DNA of 64,000 nucleotides. Source: Yamagishiella unicocca. Lineage: Eukaryota; Chlorophyta; Chlorophyceae; Chlamydomonadales; Volvocaceae. Location of the stretch: contig BDSL01000032.1 in the NCBI GenBank assembly GCA_003116995.1, positions 682,001 through 746,000 of the forward strand, given 5' to 3'. This document shows, piece after piece, positions 34,480-46,237 of the stretch. A model generated the notes under the pieces. The model saw only the letters and a list, made by a program, of their open reading frames with translations, did no database searches and was not told the DNA's origin. The number at the start of each line of letters is the position of its first letter. The first letter of the stretch is position 1. The position numbers were made by a program, and so were the translations under genes.

Positions 34480-36177
34480 ACCGTGACTCCAGACGCTCTT
34501 GCCAGTTGGTGCGAGTTTCTTGGACGCGGGATGGTCTGCATGCCCCCCCTGCGCTCCTAACCTCTCCTAAGACGGCATGTAGCATGTAGGTGCCGCTGAT
34601 GGATGTCAGCTGCAGAAAATCCAGTCCGGCAGTTCCCGTCGCAGGCCAGTCACCAGGGGCGGCACAGAGGGTGGCCCCCCCCCCCCCCGAATTAGTTAAA
34701 GCGTCGGTCACGGTGGGGGATTGGGATTGGAAACCTGAGGATTGGAAACCGCCCTTGGATTGGGAAATGACTTATCCGCTGTGACCTCCGGATAAGTGGA
34801 TGAGTGCCCGATGCCCACCCTCTGCGCGGCAGCACCGCGCCACACCACGGCCAGAGATCTTGGGAATAGCTTGCCGTATGCATGCGGGGATACATGAGGA
34901 TGGCATCGGATGGCATGCAAGAGGCATCCATAAGCGCGTTCGCTGGCATTGGTGTGCTAAGAGGAGGCTCGGGTTTTACGTGTGCAGTCTCGGGTAGCCG
35001 TTCACTGGCAGCCGTCTCTACGGGAACAGAACGGAACAGAGCCTGATGGGGCATACTTGTAACGTTTAAGGTCAACCCTCAAACGTGCATGCTGTCACAT
35101 TTCGTATATATGATATATTAAGGAGTGCGATGGCATTTTTGGCAAAGAGGATGGCGGCATCCCTGGAAAGATCGCGATATCTTCTGGAGGCCTGGGTACA
35201 CCTCTAGGCAGGTCCGGGGCTGCCCGTTGCTGCTGTCGCAATACACCATTGCTATGCAGGACCCGTGGACTATTCTCACGTTACGGCTCATTTCGCGTCG
35301 TCATCCCGAGTAGAAGATATTTTAGCTCCTTAGTAAAATTGAAACCCCTTTACCCCTTTTTGATGGCTTTCCTGTGCAGCACTCAGGATATTGCAAGCGC
35401 TGTCAAAACACCTGTTCGCATGGCCAAGTTAAGGGGTTTGATGGCTGTTGCTTCGGCAAATCGTCCAAATCGAGTACGGCCGTAGACTCGGTTTAGTCGC
35501 GCCAACGGCGCTAAGTTTATATTCCTGAGGAGCTAACATAACAATACCTCTTGCACTCGCTAGCTCCCATTTCTAGTGTCATCGCCATACCTACCATAAC
35601 CACAGTGACTGCTGACCAGTTCCTCCAACCTGCTCAGCTAAAGCTTTCCCCATCAGGCTGCAAGCTCACTTTCATCGCGCAGCTGTGAACTCCTTCAGGT
35701 CCAGGTCTCCTGTCGGCCGCACCGAAGGGTCCGACGCCTTCAGGGCTTCTTCATGCCGAAGTACAGGCCATCATCAGCATTGATATTTAGTTGTACGTAA
35801 AGGCGTTTCCTGCGACTGGGGGTGCGTATTCTGGAGTTGAGCGACGGCTGGGAAGCATCATGAGCCCTCTTTGGTAAGGGGGCGTGCCGTCCCCACAACG
35901 CCATGAAGTGGTAAGCAAGGACACAATAATGCCTCCTCCGCTCGCATACTGTGCGCGTTGGGCGGGTATCCGAGCAGAGCGCCCAGCTGTATGTCTTCGG
36001 CTCTTGGCACGTGCACCTGGCGCGATCAGGACTGCTCAAATGGGTCCCAACACTGACACAAACGAGAAGGCTTGAAATTTATTTGGGGTGTGTTGCATAC
36101 CCTCTGTGGCTCCATCCAGCAGGAACATTCTCAACACTGGTTTCTGCCTCACATGTCCCATGATGACATAGTTCCTC
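34480..36177. other. Intergenic / 5' region of kinase gene, no convincing gene
   Basis: AT-richer sequence. A poly-C run lies at about 34677-34688, followed by a small imperfect repeat of GGATTGGAAACC (34715-34770). Only short open frames occur. The promoter and 5' UTR of the kinase gene presumably lie in the last part. Confidence 0.45.
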
Positions 36178-39100
36178 ATGCCTCGTAGGTTAAAGTTTCT
36201 AAAGGCGGCTAAGAAACGTGCTCTTGAGGGTGGAGCGGAGACGGGTGCGACTGACGATGCGGGAAGTCCGCACAAGCACACAAAAAGGAGGTCTATGCAG
36301 CATGAGCGCAAGGAGCGCACATCTATCGAGCAGTGGCATGAAGCACGCAAGAGCAGGTGAGGCCCGGCGAATATTCGCATAGTTGACCCAGGGGACCTTA
36401 ATACTCCACTTTCACACCCCCACACGCCCATCGGCCTAAGCTTTTCCGTGCGCAGAAAACTAATGAGCAAAAACAAGGAGCACATACGCGATTTTACACA
36501 CATGCCGTCTGCGCTTGCGTCACCCTTGGCAAGCGCTGAAGCTCGTTGCTTGGGGCCCCGTCCGCCCACCGGTGCAGGACCTCGATCGACATCTGCGCAG
36601 CTTTCAACGTAACCACGACGGAACGACTCTCCGTATGCAAGGTACGATGCATCCTTACGACAGAGTCCAACAAAACTGGCTGCTAATAGACTGTCACAGC
36701 GCTTGCTACCCACGCCGGAGCTCTGCATCCCCCACATTCGGCGACGCACACGCACAGCGCAGCTGCCCTCATGACACTCCTGGCGCCCCTCGTAACAACT
36801 GCGCTGATACCTATTTCAGGCCGGCATCACCATCCTCATCAACCGCACCTACATCGTCATCAAGCACCTGGGCTCGGGCTCCAGCGGCCAGGTAAAACTG
36901 GCCTTCAACCTGCGCAGCAAGAAGCTCGTTGCGATCAAGGCGGTGCGCAAGGGCGGCGGTGCGGCCGGCCAGCTGCTGGGCAGCCGCGACGCGCGCAGCT
37001 ACGATGGGCGCGGCAGCCCCGGTGGCCAGGCGGGGCTGAGCACCAGCCAGAGCGTCAACACCGTGGCAGGCGGAGGCGGGTGTCGCGGCTGGCGGTCCAT
37101 CACTCCGTCATCCCTCCTGCGTCGGAGCACGAGCTCGGGAGTCGGTGCAAGTGGGTCAGCTCTCCATCTGGGTCGGGCCTGGGCGGGGAGGAGCGCCATC
37201 TGGGTCGGGCCTGGGCGGGGAGGAGCGCCATCTGGGTCGGGCCTGGGCGGGGAGGAGCGCCATCTGGGTCGGGCCTGGGCGGGGAGGAGCGCCATCTGGG
37301 TCGGGCCTGGGCGGGGAGGAGCGCCATCTGGGTCGGGCCTGGGCGGGGAGGAGCGCCATCTGGGTCGGGCCTGGGCGGGGAGGAGCGCCATCTGGGTCGG
37401 GCCTGGGCGGGGAGGAGCGCCATCTGGGTCGGGCCTGGGCGGGGAGGAGCGCCATCTGGGTCGGGCCTGGGCGGGGAGGAGCGCCATCTGGGTCGGGCCT
37501 GGGCGGGGAGGAGCGCCATCTGGGTCGGGCCTGGGCGGGGAGGAGCGCCATATGTGTCGGGCCTGGGCGGGGAGGAGCGCCATCTGGGTCGAGCCTGGGC
37601 GGGGAGGAGCGCCATATGGGTCGGGCCTGGGCGGGGAGGAGCGCCTTATGGGTCGGGGCCTGGGAGGAGAGGAGCTCTCTTGGCGGGCCGCATTGTCGTT
37701 GACGGGGCTGACTGGTGTTGCGGTAGTTCAGGCGGAGCGAGCATGTATCGCGAGGGATTGCACGGTATGTTCACTGCAACTGGGTGGCGTCGAAGGCAGT
37801 TATGGGATGGTTTGTCATAGAAGTACCTCCGCTCCTCTGCGCACTGGCTTGATGCTTCGTCCTCTGCTGCTTCTCTCCCTGTTGACACCCCTGCCTCCTT
37901 CCTCCCTCCTTCAACCCCCCTTTTTTGCGTCCTGCCTGCAGCCTCCACATGTCACGGCAGCTCACCGTCACCTCACCGGCGGCTAGTGGGCCAGGGCCCG
38001 GGGGCGCCCCCGGGGCGGTACCAGACGGAGGACTTCGTGCGGGAGATTGCGATCTTGAAGCGCCTGTCGCACCCCAACATTGTGCAGCTGGTGGAAGTGA
38101 TCGACGACCCCTCCTCCGATTGCCTGCTGCTGGTGATGGGCTACGTGGAGGGCTCCACGCTGCAGCTGCAGCAGTTGGAGCCGGGCCGTTGGCGGTCGAT
38201 TCCGGAGGAGTCTGCGTGGCGTTACGCGCGCGACGTTCTCTGCGGCCTGGAGTACTTGCACTGCCACGGCGTGGTGCACGGCGACTTAAAGCCAGCCAAC
38301 TTTATTGAGGTATGGCCTTCAAGCTGAGCGACGGTGCGCGTCCTCGCGCTAGCGCATCGCCGCAAACCCCTGTTCCTGCGTTGCATGGGGACACATCGCC
38401 CTTCGGGTTCCCACTCTTTTGGTCGCGCTCTGTTCGCCCCGGTTCTTGGGTCTCCAACCTCCTCATTTGGCGTGTCGTTTGATGTGTGATGTTCCTTCCT
38501 TCGTGTGCGCCACGGCGTAGGGGCACCCTGGTTTGCCCCTCCTTCGCCGCTTGTCCCGGATAGCATCGCAAAATTCATTGTGTGTTGCAAATTACCGACC
38601 CGCCTTCCCTCCTCCAGGACTCGCTGACAGGGGTGGTCCGCATTTTGGACTTCGGCAGTGCGGTCCTGCACGGCCGGGTGATGGGTGAGGACGCCCTGCG
38701 TGGCGCGCATGTGCCCATGAGCTGCACGCCGGGGTTCCGCTCGCCGGAGAGCCTGGTGGCGGGCTATCGACCCAGCTTCGAGGTGCGGGGGAGGGCAAGC
38801 GGGGGTCGCTATAAGAAAGATGTGGGCTTCGATATGCCGTTTGGGATGGGGAAGAATGAGCAGTATGGCTTGGTGTCTCGCAGTAGCGAAACACGGAAAA
38901 GGGAGGGGGAAGGGATTGAGGCGGCTGCCAAAGCAAGAGCCTGCGGTTGCACAGCGGGCGTCTACTGGGACGGAGGGGCATCGTGTATGCAGTCGGCGAC
39001 CCAGTCATATTGCTTATCAACTAGCTCATCTTCATGTCATAATCTCCTGGCTCGTCCTTTACGGGACGCTTGGCCGTGTTAGCAACCCAACCCAACCCGA

Positions 39101-42100
39101 TCCAATCCAACCCCACTGTCCTCAGCTCGACATGTGGGCCTTGGGCGTTTGCCTGTATCTGTGGATGTTCGGCGAGCTGCCTTTCAAGGGCTCGGCGCCG
39201 TTCGTTGTGTACGAAAACATCCGCAGCTCACCGCTGGTGATACCCACGTCTACGCGGATCTCGACGCAGCTGACCGATTTGATCGCCAGGTGGGTGGGGC
39301 GGCCGCACGACGGTAGCACCGCGACTGGAGACGGGTTGGAAGGTTATGGTTCCCGGTCTGTGAATTTGAGGGCGTGCGCCGTCTGGATCTTCCTCAACAC
39401 GCAGATTGCCCAGCTGGAATCCCTCCTGACGCGCCTCCCTCCTTTCCTCCCCGGTGTCGGTACCTCAGGCTACTGGATAAGGCCCCACAGTCCCGCATGA
39501 CTGTCCACGAAGCCGTGCAGCACCCCTGGACCACCGCGCAGGGCCTAGCGCCGCTGCGCACCACCTCGCCGCTCGTCATGGCCACCCGCATGCAGCTGGC
39601 CGCCGAACAGTTGCACACCACGAGCCCGCTGCCGCAACAGCAACAGGCGCTGCAGCAACAGCAGGATCCCGAGCAGCGGCTCACCGGCCATCCTCTGCCG
39701 CAGCCCTTCTCGGCGCCAGCGGCGCAGCAACAACAGCTGCTCAAGTCCCCCGACCTTGCGTCGCTGCTTGGGGTTAGCGCCGCGCAGGCGACCCAGCAGC
39801 AGCAGCGGCAGTGGTGGCAGCAGGCCACGCAGCCCAACGGACACGCGCTCGGGAGCCAAAGCAGCAGCTCTGCCAACATGGCGACCGTGGCCGTGGACAC
39901 AACCTCGGACTTTTCCGACCCCGCCCGCCGCGGCTGGCCGCCATTCGTGGGGGAGGTGTCGGGCGGGGAGCCTTGGGCAGTGGCTGCTGTGCCATCGCCG
40001 CCGGTGCGCAGCGCCGCGCTACCGTCTCCTCCGTTTGAGTCGGCTGCTCCTCGTCAAGCGGCGCCGCTGACGGCGGCGGCAACGTCTTCATCTCTATACA
40101 CCGTGGCGCAGCCGCAGCAGCAGCCGCCCGGCGGGGCGTCACCGGAGCCGGAGGGGCCTTGGCGCATGTCGGCAGTCCGTCCCAACACGTCCTCGACCGG
40201 CATGTCGAATCAGATGCCGTGCTTGGGCCGGGGCATGCCGCGCATCACCGAGGGCAGCACTGGCAACACCGGGTCCCACGGGGGCCTGGTGACCGCGGCA
40301 ATGGCGGCGGTGGCGGCCGGCGGCAGCACCAGCAGCGGCCGCCGCAACAGCTGTGAGGCGTGGGAGCTGCGGCGTAGCGTGACTGACGAGGAGCTGCAGG
40401 CGGCCATCAGCAGGTGCTGCGACCCCACGGGGACCGCGGCGGTCCTCATGGAGGGCATCTTCTCGGAGGTGACCTTTGCCGCAAAGTAAGTGCGAACCGA
40501 GGGCTGCTTGGCGTGAACGAGGGCGGGATGACGAGAGGGATGGGGTTTAGGAGGGGCACTCCTGGACAGTCGCCGTACACGTTGCCGTGGGTTATTTTTG
40601 CTTCACCGTTGTTGACACGTGAATGCGCTGCCATCGTGCGACGGAGCAAGTTCGGCCATTCAGGGGCCCAGGCTTGCACGGAGGCTGTACCCTGACTTTC
40701 TTCCAATCTCGGGGTCTGCAGGCACCAGATCATTTGCGCTGGCGATCCCCTGGACCGCATCTACCTCATCACGGCCGGCGAGGTCGAGATTTACCACGAT
40801 CTCGTCCAAGACGGCCCAGATGCGCCATGCCCGCACAAGCCGATTATTGAGGGTACGTGACTTCGCGCGGCCGTGTGTTTGGTTCGCGGAATGGGTGCTG
40901 TGTGCTAATTTCCTACGGTGCATTGGTGGTCAAGTGAGGTGATGTACACCCGACCGCAGTAAGCCCAGAAGAAACGTTGTCGTCAAAATATACTGCTAAA
41001 GTTGCCTTTCATGTTCACCAGGAAGAGGCGGCCACCTAATAGAGCGCTCTGGCAAGTTGTAGTATCATGGCGTGTTTGCAACCGCAATTGCGTGTGCTTC
41101 TTGACCAGGATACCCCGCCTCCCGTGCAGGTCTCAGCGACCCGGAGTCCGAGCTGGACGACCCGGGGGATTTCCTCAACATCCGCTTGCCGGGGGGGCCC
41201 GTGCAACAGCTGGAGCGCCTCTCCACGGGCCTCCTTAACATCACAGGAGGCGGCGGCGGTGGGGACCGCAGCATCCACGGGGCCTCGCTGGCAATGTCCG
41301 CGATGGGGGGCCCCGCCACCGCAGCTGGGGCGTCCGGCGGGCCCTCCGGCCCCTCCACGGCCACTGGCTTCATGCCTCCCCAACCCTCGCAGCCCAGCGT
41401 ATTCGGCATGGTGGCGCCGCCGTCCAACTCGGGGCGCACGACCCTCACGGGCGTGGGCGGCTTCGGGGCTGGAGGCACGGGGAGGGAGCACAGCAGCAGC
41501 AGCAACGGCCTCTTCTCCCGCACCGTCACGCAGACCGGGCACCTCATCGTGGCTGCCAAGGGCCCCGGGGACAGTCTGGGGTTCGCGGGCATGTTGCCGA
41601 ACAGTGCCAGCGGCGGCGGCGCGGCGTCGTCGTTGTCCTGCGGCGAGCCAGGCAGCCGGCAGCCGGTGTGGTCTGCTAATGTACGAGCGCGGACGCAGGT
41701 GACGGCGTTTGTGGCCAGCATCGAGTCCTTGCACAAGCTCGCACGAGCTCACCCCCAGGTGGAGCCGCTGCTGCAGCAGATGGCCGTGCAACAGGAGACC
41801 GACCTCGCGGTGGCGGAGGCCATGCGCTCGCTGCGCCTCGTCGGCAGCGCTGGCCGCGGCGGCGGCAGCGGCGCCGCCGGCGGCAGCAACGCACAGCAGA
41901 CGCCGAGCAGCCGCACTGCCGCGGGTAGCGCCGGTGACAGTGGTTTGCCATCGGGCCGCCACGATGTCCTTGCAGCGGCGGCGGGCCGCGCGGGAGGAGC
42001 CAGCACAGGCATAAGCTCGGAAACTGAGAGCGAATCGTGCGGCACCGCCGGGACGACGGTAACCGACCTGACGACGGCGGCGTCCTCGCTGGGGAGCAAC

Positions 42101-42229
42101 CTGCAGCCGCCTCTGGCGGCGTCTTTGGCGGTGTGGCACCAGGGGTCCAGCGGCGCCATGGCGGTGGGAGGGTTGCGCAAAATGGTGGAGAGTAGGTCGG
42201 AAGCCGCCATGGACGTGATGATGGCGTGA
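36178..42229 (+). CDS. CaMKK/GRIK-like protein kinase fused to a cNMP-binding-like domain
   Basis: Exons: 36178-36356 (ATG, very basic), 36456 to about 36540-36577 (3' end unresolved), about 36578 or 36601-36641, then firmly 36820-37150, 37942-38309, 38618-38782, 39126-39289, 39469-40485, 40722-40852 and 41130-42229. The last seven are continuous in phase and give 1091 residues. Kinase domain: GSGSSGQV loop, VAIK lysine, EIAILKRLSHPNIVQLVEV, VVHGDLKPANF, DFG in ILDFGSAV, SPE in place of APE, and DMWALGVCLYLW. The EIAILKxLxHPN and VEVxDDP wording is that of CaMKK and plant SnRK1-activating kinases (GRIK/SnAK). A Gln-rich linker leads to HQIICAGDPLDRIYLITAGE, the front half of a cyclic-nucleotide-binding fold. 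Its phosphate-binding cassette is not evident. A Gly/Ser-rich tail ends the protein. The exon 2/3 junction does not keep frame with any canonical donor I can see. Confidence 0.88.
37164..37675 (+). repeat. 32-bp minisatellite, 15-16 units
   Basis: Units of CCATCTGGGTCGGGCCTGGG then CGGGGAGGAGCG. Fifteen are nearly identical and the last is degenerate. The array occupies most of intron 37151-37941 of the kinase gene. The 32-bp period shifts the frame at each unit, so three units make a 32-residue peptide repeat in every frame on both strands, which explains the long spurious frames here. Confidence 0.97.
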
Positions 42230-45200
42230 AGCTGATGAGGAAGAGGAGGAGGACGGAGACGAGGAGGATGCGGGAGAAGTGTATGGCTGACAAGGCGAGC
42301 AGCGCAGCGTAGGGGATTGGAGCGCCGGCGTGTGTGGCGATGATTAGGGAGAGAGGACTGACATGAGATATGTGGAGAGACAACGAGAAAGGACGCGGGC
42401 CTCGTGTCGCGGAGCTGGAATGCTCGTGCGGTGAGGTGCATGTCTGGTTTACTCCAGGGGTTGGCCGCCTTGAGGCGTTGTGTGTTGTGCCATGTGGCAA
42501 AAGAGGCGAGGGCTGGGTCGTCAGCCAGCAGGCAGTAATTAGCTTGGAGAAAAGGGACGATCTCGGAAGATCCTGCTAGCTGCAGCTCGCTGGCGCCATG
42601 GCTCCTGGGAGAGGGGCGCGACCCGTGCTGGGATCATGCCCCGTTCCGCACCCTCGGCAGTTATGTCTCCGTCAGACACTCGATCAGGGATTTGCTCCGT
42701 GGCGGCACCGTGAGCTTGCGTCTTGTAGATGTTCCCGCGATCGGGACTCCAAGGAGCAGGGATCGCGGCCGTAAGTGGCACCAGGCTGGCAATCTACCCT
42801 CATGGTCCTTAACGGCTGCTATCAAGATGGCGGCAACAAAGGCGGCTTGGTAGAAGGCTTGGTACGGTAGTAGCAGGGCTTGCAAAGTAGCGGGCATGGG
42901 GATTATGGTCTGAGATTACCACTTGCTGTTTGCAGTGGCGCCGCACAGAAGCCGTGACGCCGTGCTATTAATACGCTAGTGTGCTGCCAGTGAGAGCCTG
43001 GCCCCGCGCGGAGCAATGACGCAGAAGTTTCCCTGTGCAGGGTTTGATGCTGGTGGGTTGGGATGGCTGTGTGAGCATGGGTAGGCCCACTGATCCCCCA
43101 TTTCGGAGTACATACCAGGTGGTGAATGGGTGGGGGCGAGCGCGAAGGAGGCTTTTGTTGTCACAGGCGCCTGTGCTGCGGCCGCGCCCAAAGATGCGGG
43201 TGGCGGGGTGGGGGCGACGGTGCTGGATTGCGCAGGACCTCGTGTCGACCGGCGGGCGTGCCGGACGCAAGCGCGGTGCTGGATTGAGCCGCCGGGTTTT
43301 TCCGTCTCTTGTTCTGTATTCTTGTGTATGGCCAGGTGAGCCGCAGCATTCCTTGCTTTTGGGCCTCGCTGCAGGACCTTCTAGAGCTCAGTGCGCAAGT
43401 GTACGGGTGTTTCATCTTTACCGCGATAGCGCATGTTTTCATGCTTCATTTCCGCTTCACTCCGATGGCAGCATCGCACCCCAGCGCTAGCGATTGGAAG
43501 CCCCTGTAGTGGGGCCGCTGGTCGCGAGATGCGCCTCGGAACCGAACGCTGTGGTCGGGGCCTTCCGGGGGATGGGTGTTCATTAAGTAAGTGGTGCGAT
43601 GCTTGCGTTTGCTTGGCTCCGGCGGTGACTTGGGCGATGGAGGCTGCTGCGGCAGCACGTCCTTGGCCAACACGGGCACGGTCTTGGCCAACACGGGCAC
43701 GTCCTTCGCCAACACGGGTTTGATATGTACGGGGCTGGCCACCTGGCTCCGCTAGCGGGGCCCGCCGCCTCTTGACTTAGTGCGGCTGTGTGTCATCCTG
43801 TTTGTACAGCTATTTCTCGTCTGTTACCTTGATTTGGTGTTGCGGCATGCTGCGCGGCCGGCTACGACGACGGCGGGCTGAAGGCAAGTTGCGACGCATG
43901 CCTTGCAGTTTTTCGTTTATGTTTGGTAATTGTCATGAAATCAAGTTGATGTACGGTTTCGTCGAAGAGGTTGTTATTGTCATATACGGAATGCTGCAAT
44001 GGTAGGATTATGGGTTACGGTTCCCACTGCATGCACGGGCTATTCGGTGACTGCCCTGGTACATGAGCAGGCTCATGCACCTCGTCGTCCTCCTGCCCCG
44101 CCAAGTGTGTTTCGCTCTCGCGTGTCCGTGTGTGGTGGTTGATTGTAAGGCAGACGGTGCCATGCATCAATATTGAGATGGAGCGTCTGTGCGTGCGCAC
44201 GCATGTCTTAATTAGAGAGGTTACGGGGTTCTTGACCGTTACTCTGGTTACACTGTATGATGTGGCGGGAAATTTCTGCCGTGCTGTGCCGGAATGTATC
44301 CAACATTGTTTAAACACCAGGCTGCCCATCTCCCCCGCGTCTCTGCTCTTCACCCGTCACTGCGCAGTCCAGCGCCATAGGCTTCCCAAGGAGCCCCGAA
44401 TGCCGGCCCTCATTGTGTGGTGGTGGTTCAGCCATCAGCGCAATTGCGCAGGCTAGCGCTGGGACGCGGTATCCCTGCGCCATCTGTCCGCGCACCCATC
44501 CTATGGTATGCGAAATTGACTGGTTGCCACTTCGAGCGCGTCCTTGGAGCTTGTCGGGACAGTACCGAATAGGAAACGGGGCCAACAGCGGCCGGATCCA
44601 CCCTGAAAACCACTGCACGGCATGACCTATGGCTAGCGATGCGTGGTTTGTAAGTCTGGAAGTGCGGAGCATGCACCACTGCATTCACAGACGAAGGGCG
44701 CAAGCATACTCCTGCATTCATGCCCTTGAAGTGCGATAGCGAAATGGATACGGCTGCTGCCGAAATACGCATCATTTTCTTAGGCTTCGCGACCCACGCA
44801 ACGCAATTTTGCCTCCGGACTGTGACTGGTTTCTAGGTGGTCCGCCATTGGTGCGGTGCGGCAGGGTTTCTGCCTCTTTCGTCTCCTTCAGTGTCCGGCG
44901 ATGTGTCCGGTGGTTCTTTTGGCCTGGAGCCCACTGGTTAACGAGTACTACTGCTACAACGCAGAAACGCACGATGTGCCCGTGTGTAAAACCTGCGCGC
45001 GAGTGCCGATGTTCGCTACGCAGTCTGCAGTCTGCCGTTCCCGTAATGATAAGACTTGCCACGTGAACTGGCACGGCTTTCCTGGGACAACCCAGTACGG
45101 ATGGGCACCACGCATTGCTATTCAAACCCTACACCTTGGTGCGACCCCGGGGTCCGACCTCAATTAGCGGCGCTGCCGGGTGTAAGAAGCTGCAGGCGCT

Positions 45201-46237
45201 GCCGGGTGTATGCGTTTCTCCTGCCTAGGCTTGCATTGCCACTGGTTACGTCCCCAAGGCAAAACACGTGTAGCATAGTAAAAATTTTGCCTCGAGTTCA
45301 AGGCATTACACAGTGTCACGACCGCCGAAGTGAACAGCCCATACCGTCGACGCACTCGTGGTGACTGCGTGCACATCTACGCGCTGCAAGGTTCGAGTTG
45401 TACATGTAGATGTGACCAACGCCAGGCGGGTTGAGGTTCACCCTGGCAAGAATCCCAAATCCTTAATGAGCATACTGCAAGGAAGGATTTTGAAACTGCA
45501 ATAAATTGTCTACGCCGACTTCTGTAACCTATATATGGGGCAGTTAGGATCGGATTGTGGACCTGCGATACGTTTTGTCTGGACACTTGCACAACACGTA
45601 CAAAAGGACGCAAAAACAACTGCATTGATGTCAGCGTTTCCACCGCATGGGAATGATTAAATAGTCAGCGGCCTTTTGGGGGGAAGGTCGGGGGAAATCT
45701 TAGACGCTCGTCCACGTGATCGGCAAAAAAGCACCTACTGTATGCCGCAGCATCAGCTGCGTGAAAACATTGAACCTAAGTGATTTATTACATGGCTAGA
45801 CGCATGACATCTAGTTCGTCGACATGTCTCTCCTTTTACGTGTACTTCTGTGCTAGTCGCCCCTATCTGTACCTGCCTCCCTTATCTCTCGTTCGTAATA
45901 GTTTTCAAGCTAACTAAGGATATAGAAGAGCCCCGCTACGAACGGGGTCCGGTTGCTTTCGCAGTCACCTGGCAGTAAGTCCGAAAGCAGACGGTGACAC
46001 CCAGCCTCGTCAGACCAGTCCGGTGAGAGTTACAAGCCGCGTTCCCTTCAGTGTTATTGATGCTTTACGTAGGGCATGTGAGGTACCAGCGCGCGGCAGT
46101 GTTCCCGGCTTATCCGTTATCAGGCGTAACCAGTGCTTCTCGTGCAACGCGTCTCAACGTAGCGTAAATAGCCTTGCATAACAGTATCTATTGAATATTG
46201 CAGGTTGCCCAGCGCGCTAGCGTCTTGCCCTAAGGCG
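42230..46237. other. Kinase 3' UTR and intergenic, no convincing gene
   Basis: Four kilobases with short, unconvincing frames on both strands. Small repeats occur at 43655-43722 (three imperfect units of about 20 bp around GGCCAACACGGGCACG) and 45170-45212 (GCGCTGCCGGGTGTA twice). A splice-acceptor-like ATTGAATATTGCAG ends at 46203, which may mark an upstream exon of the next gene somewhere in this stretch. Confidence 0.45.
44144..44148 (+). terminator. Candidate polyadenylation signal TGTAA
   Basis: First TGTAA seen downstream of the kinase stop, but 1.9 kb away. It may belong to the kinase or to nothing. Confidence 0.25.

Noticed and set aside
37164..37675. CRISPR-like array
   Set aside because: Units are contiguous with no unique spacers, in a eukaryotic intron.
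36999..37702. Long repetitive open frames on both strands (Gly/Arg/Trp- or Pro/Arg-rich)
   Set aside because: They are produced by the 32-bp minisatellite in a kinase intron; a period not divisible by 3 opens all frames similarly. Flanking splice sites join exons in phase without it.
44856..45167. Plus-strand frame with Cys pairs (VCKTCARV)
   Set aside because: Possible zinc-ribbon look, but no acceptor/donor context, no codon bias and no second matching Cys pair in correct spacing.
45890..46060. Possible structured RNA or tRNA (paired GC blocks near CCCGCTACGAACGGGG)
   Set aside because: A short hairpin is visible but no A/B box pair or cloverleaf could be drawn.
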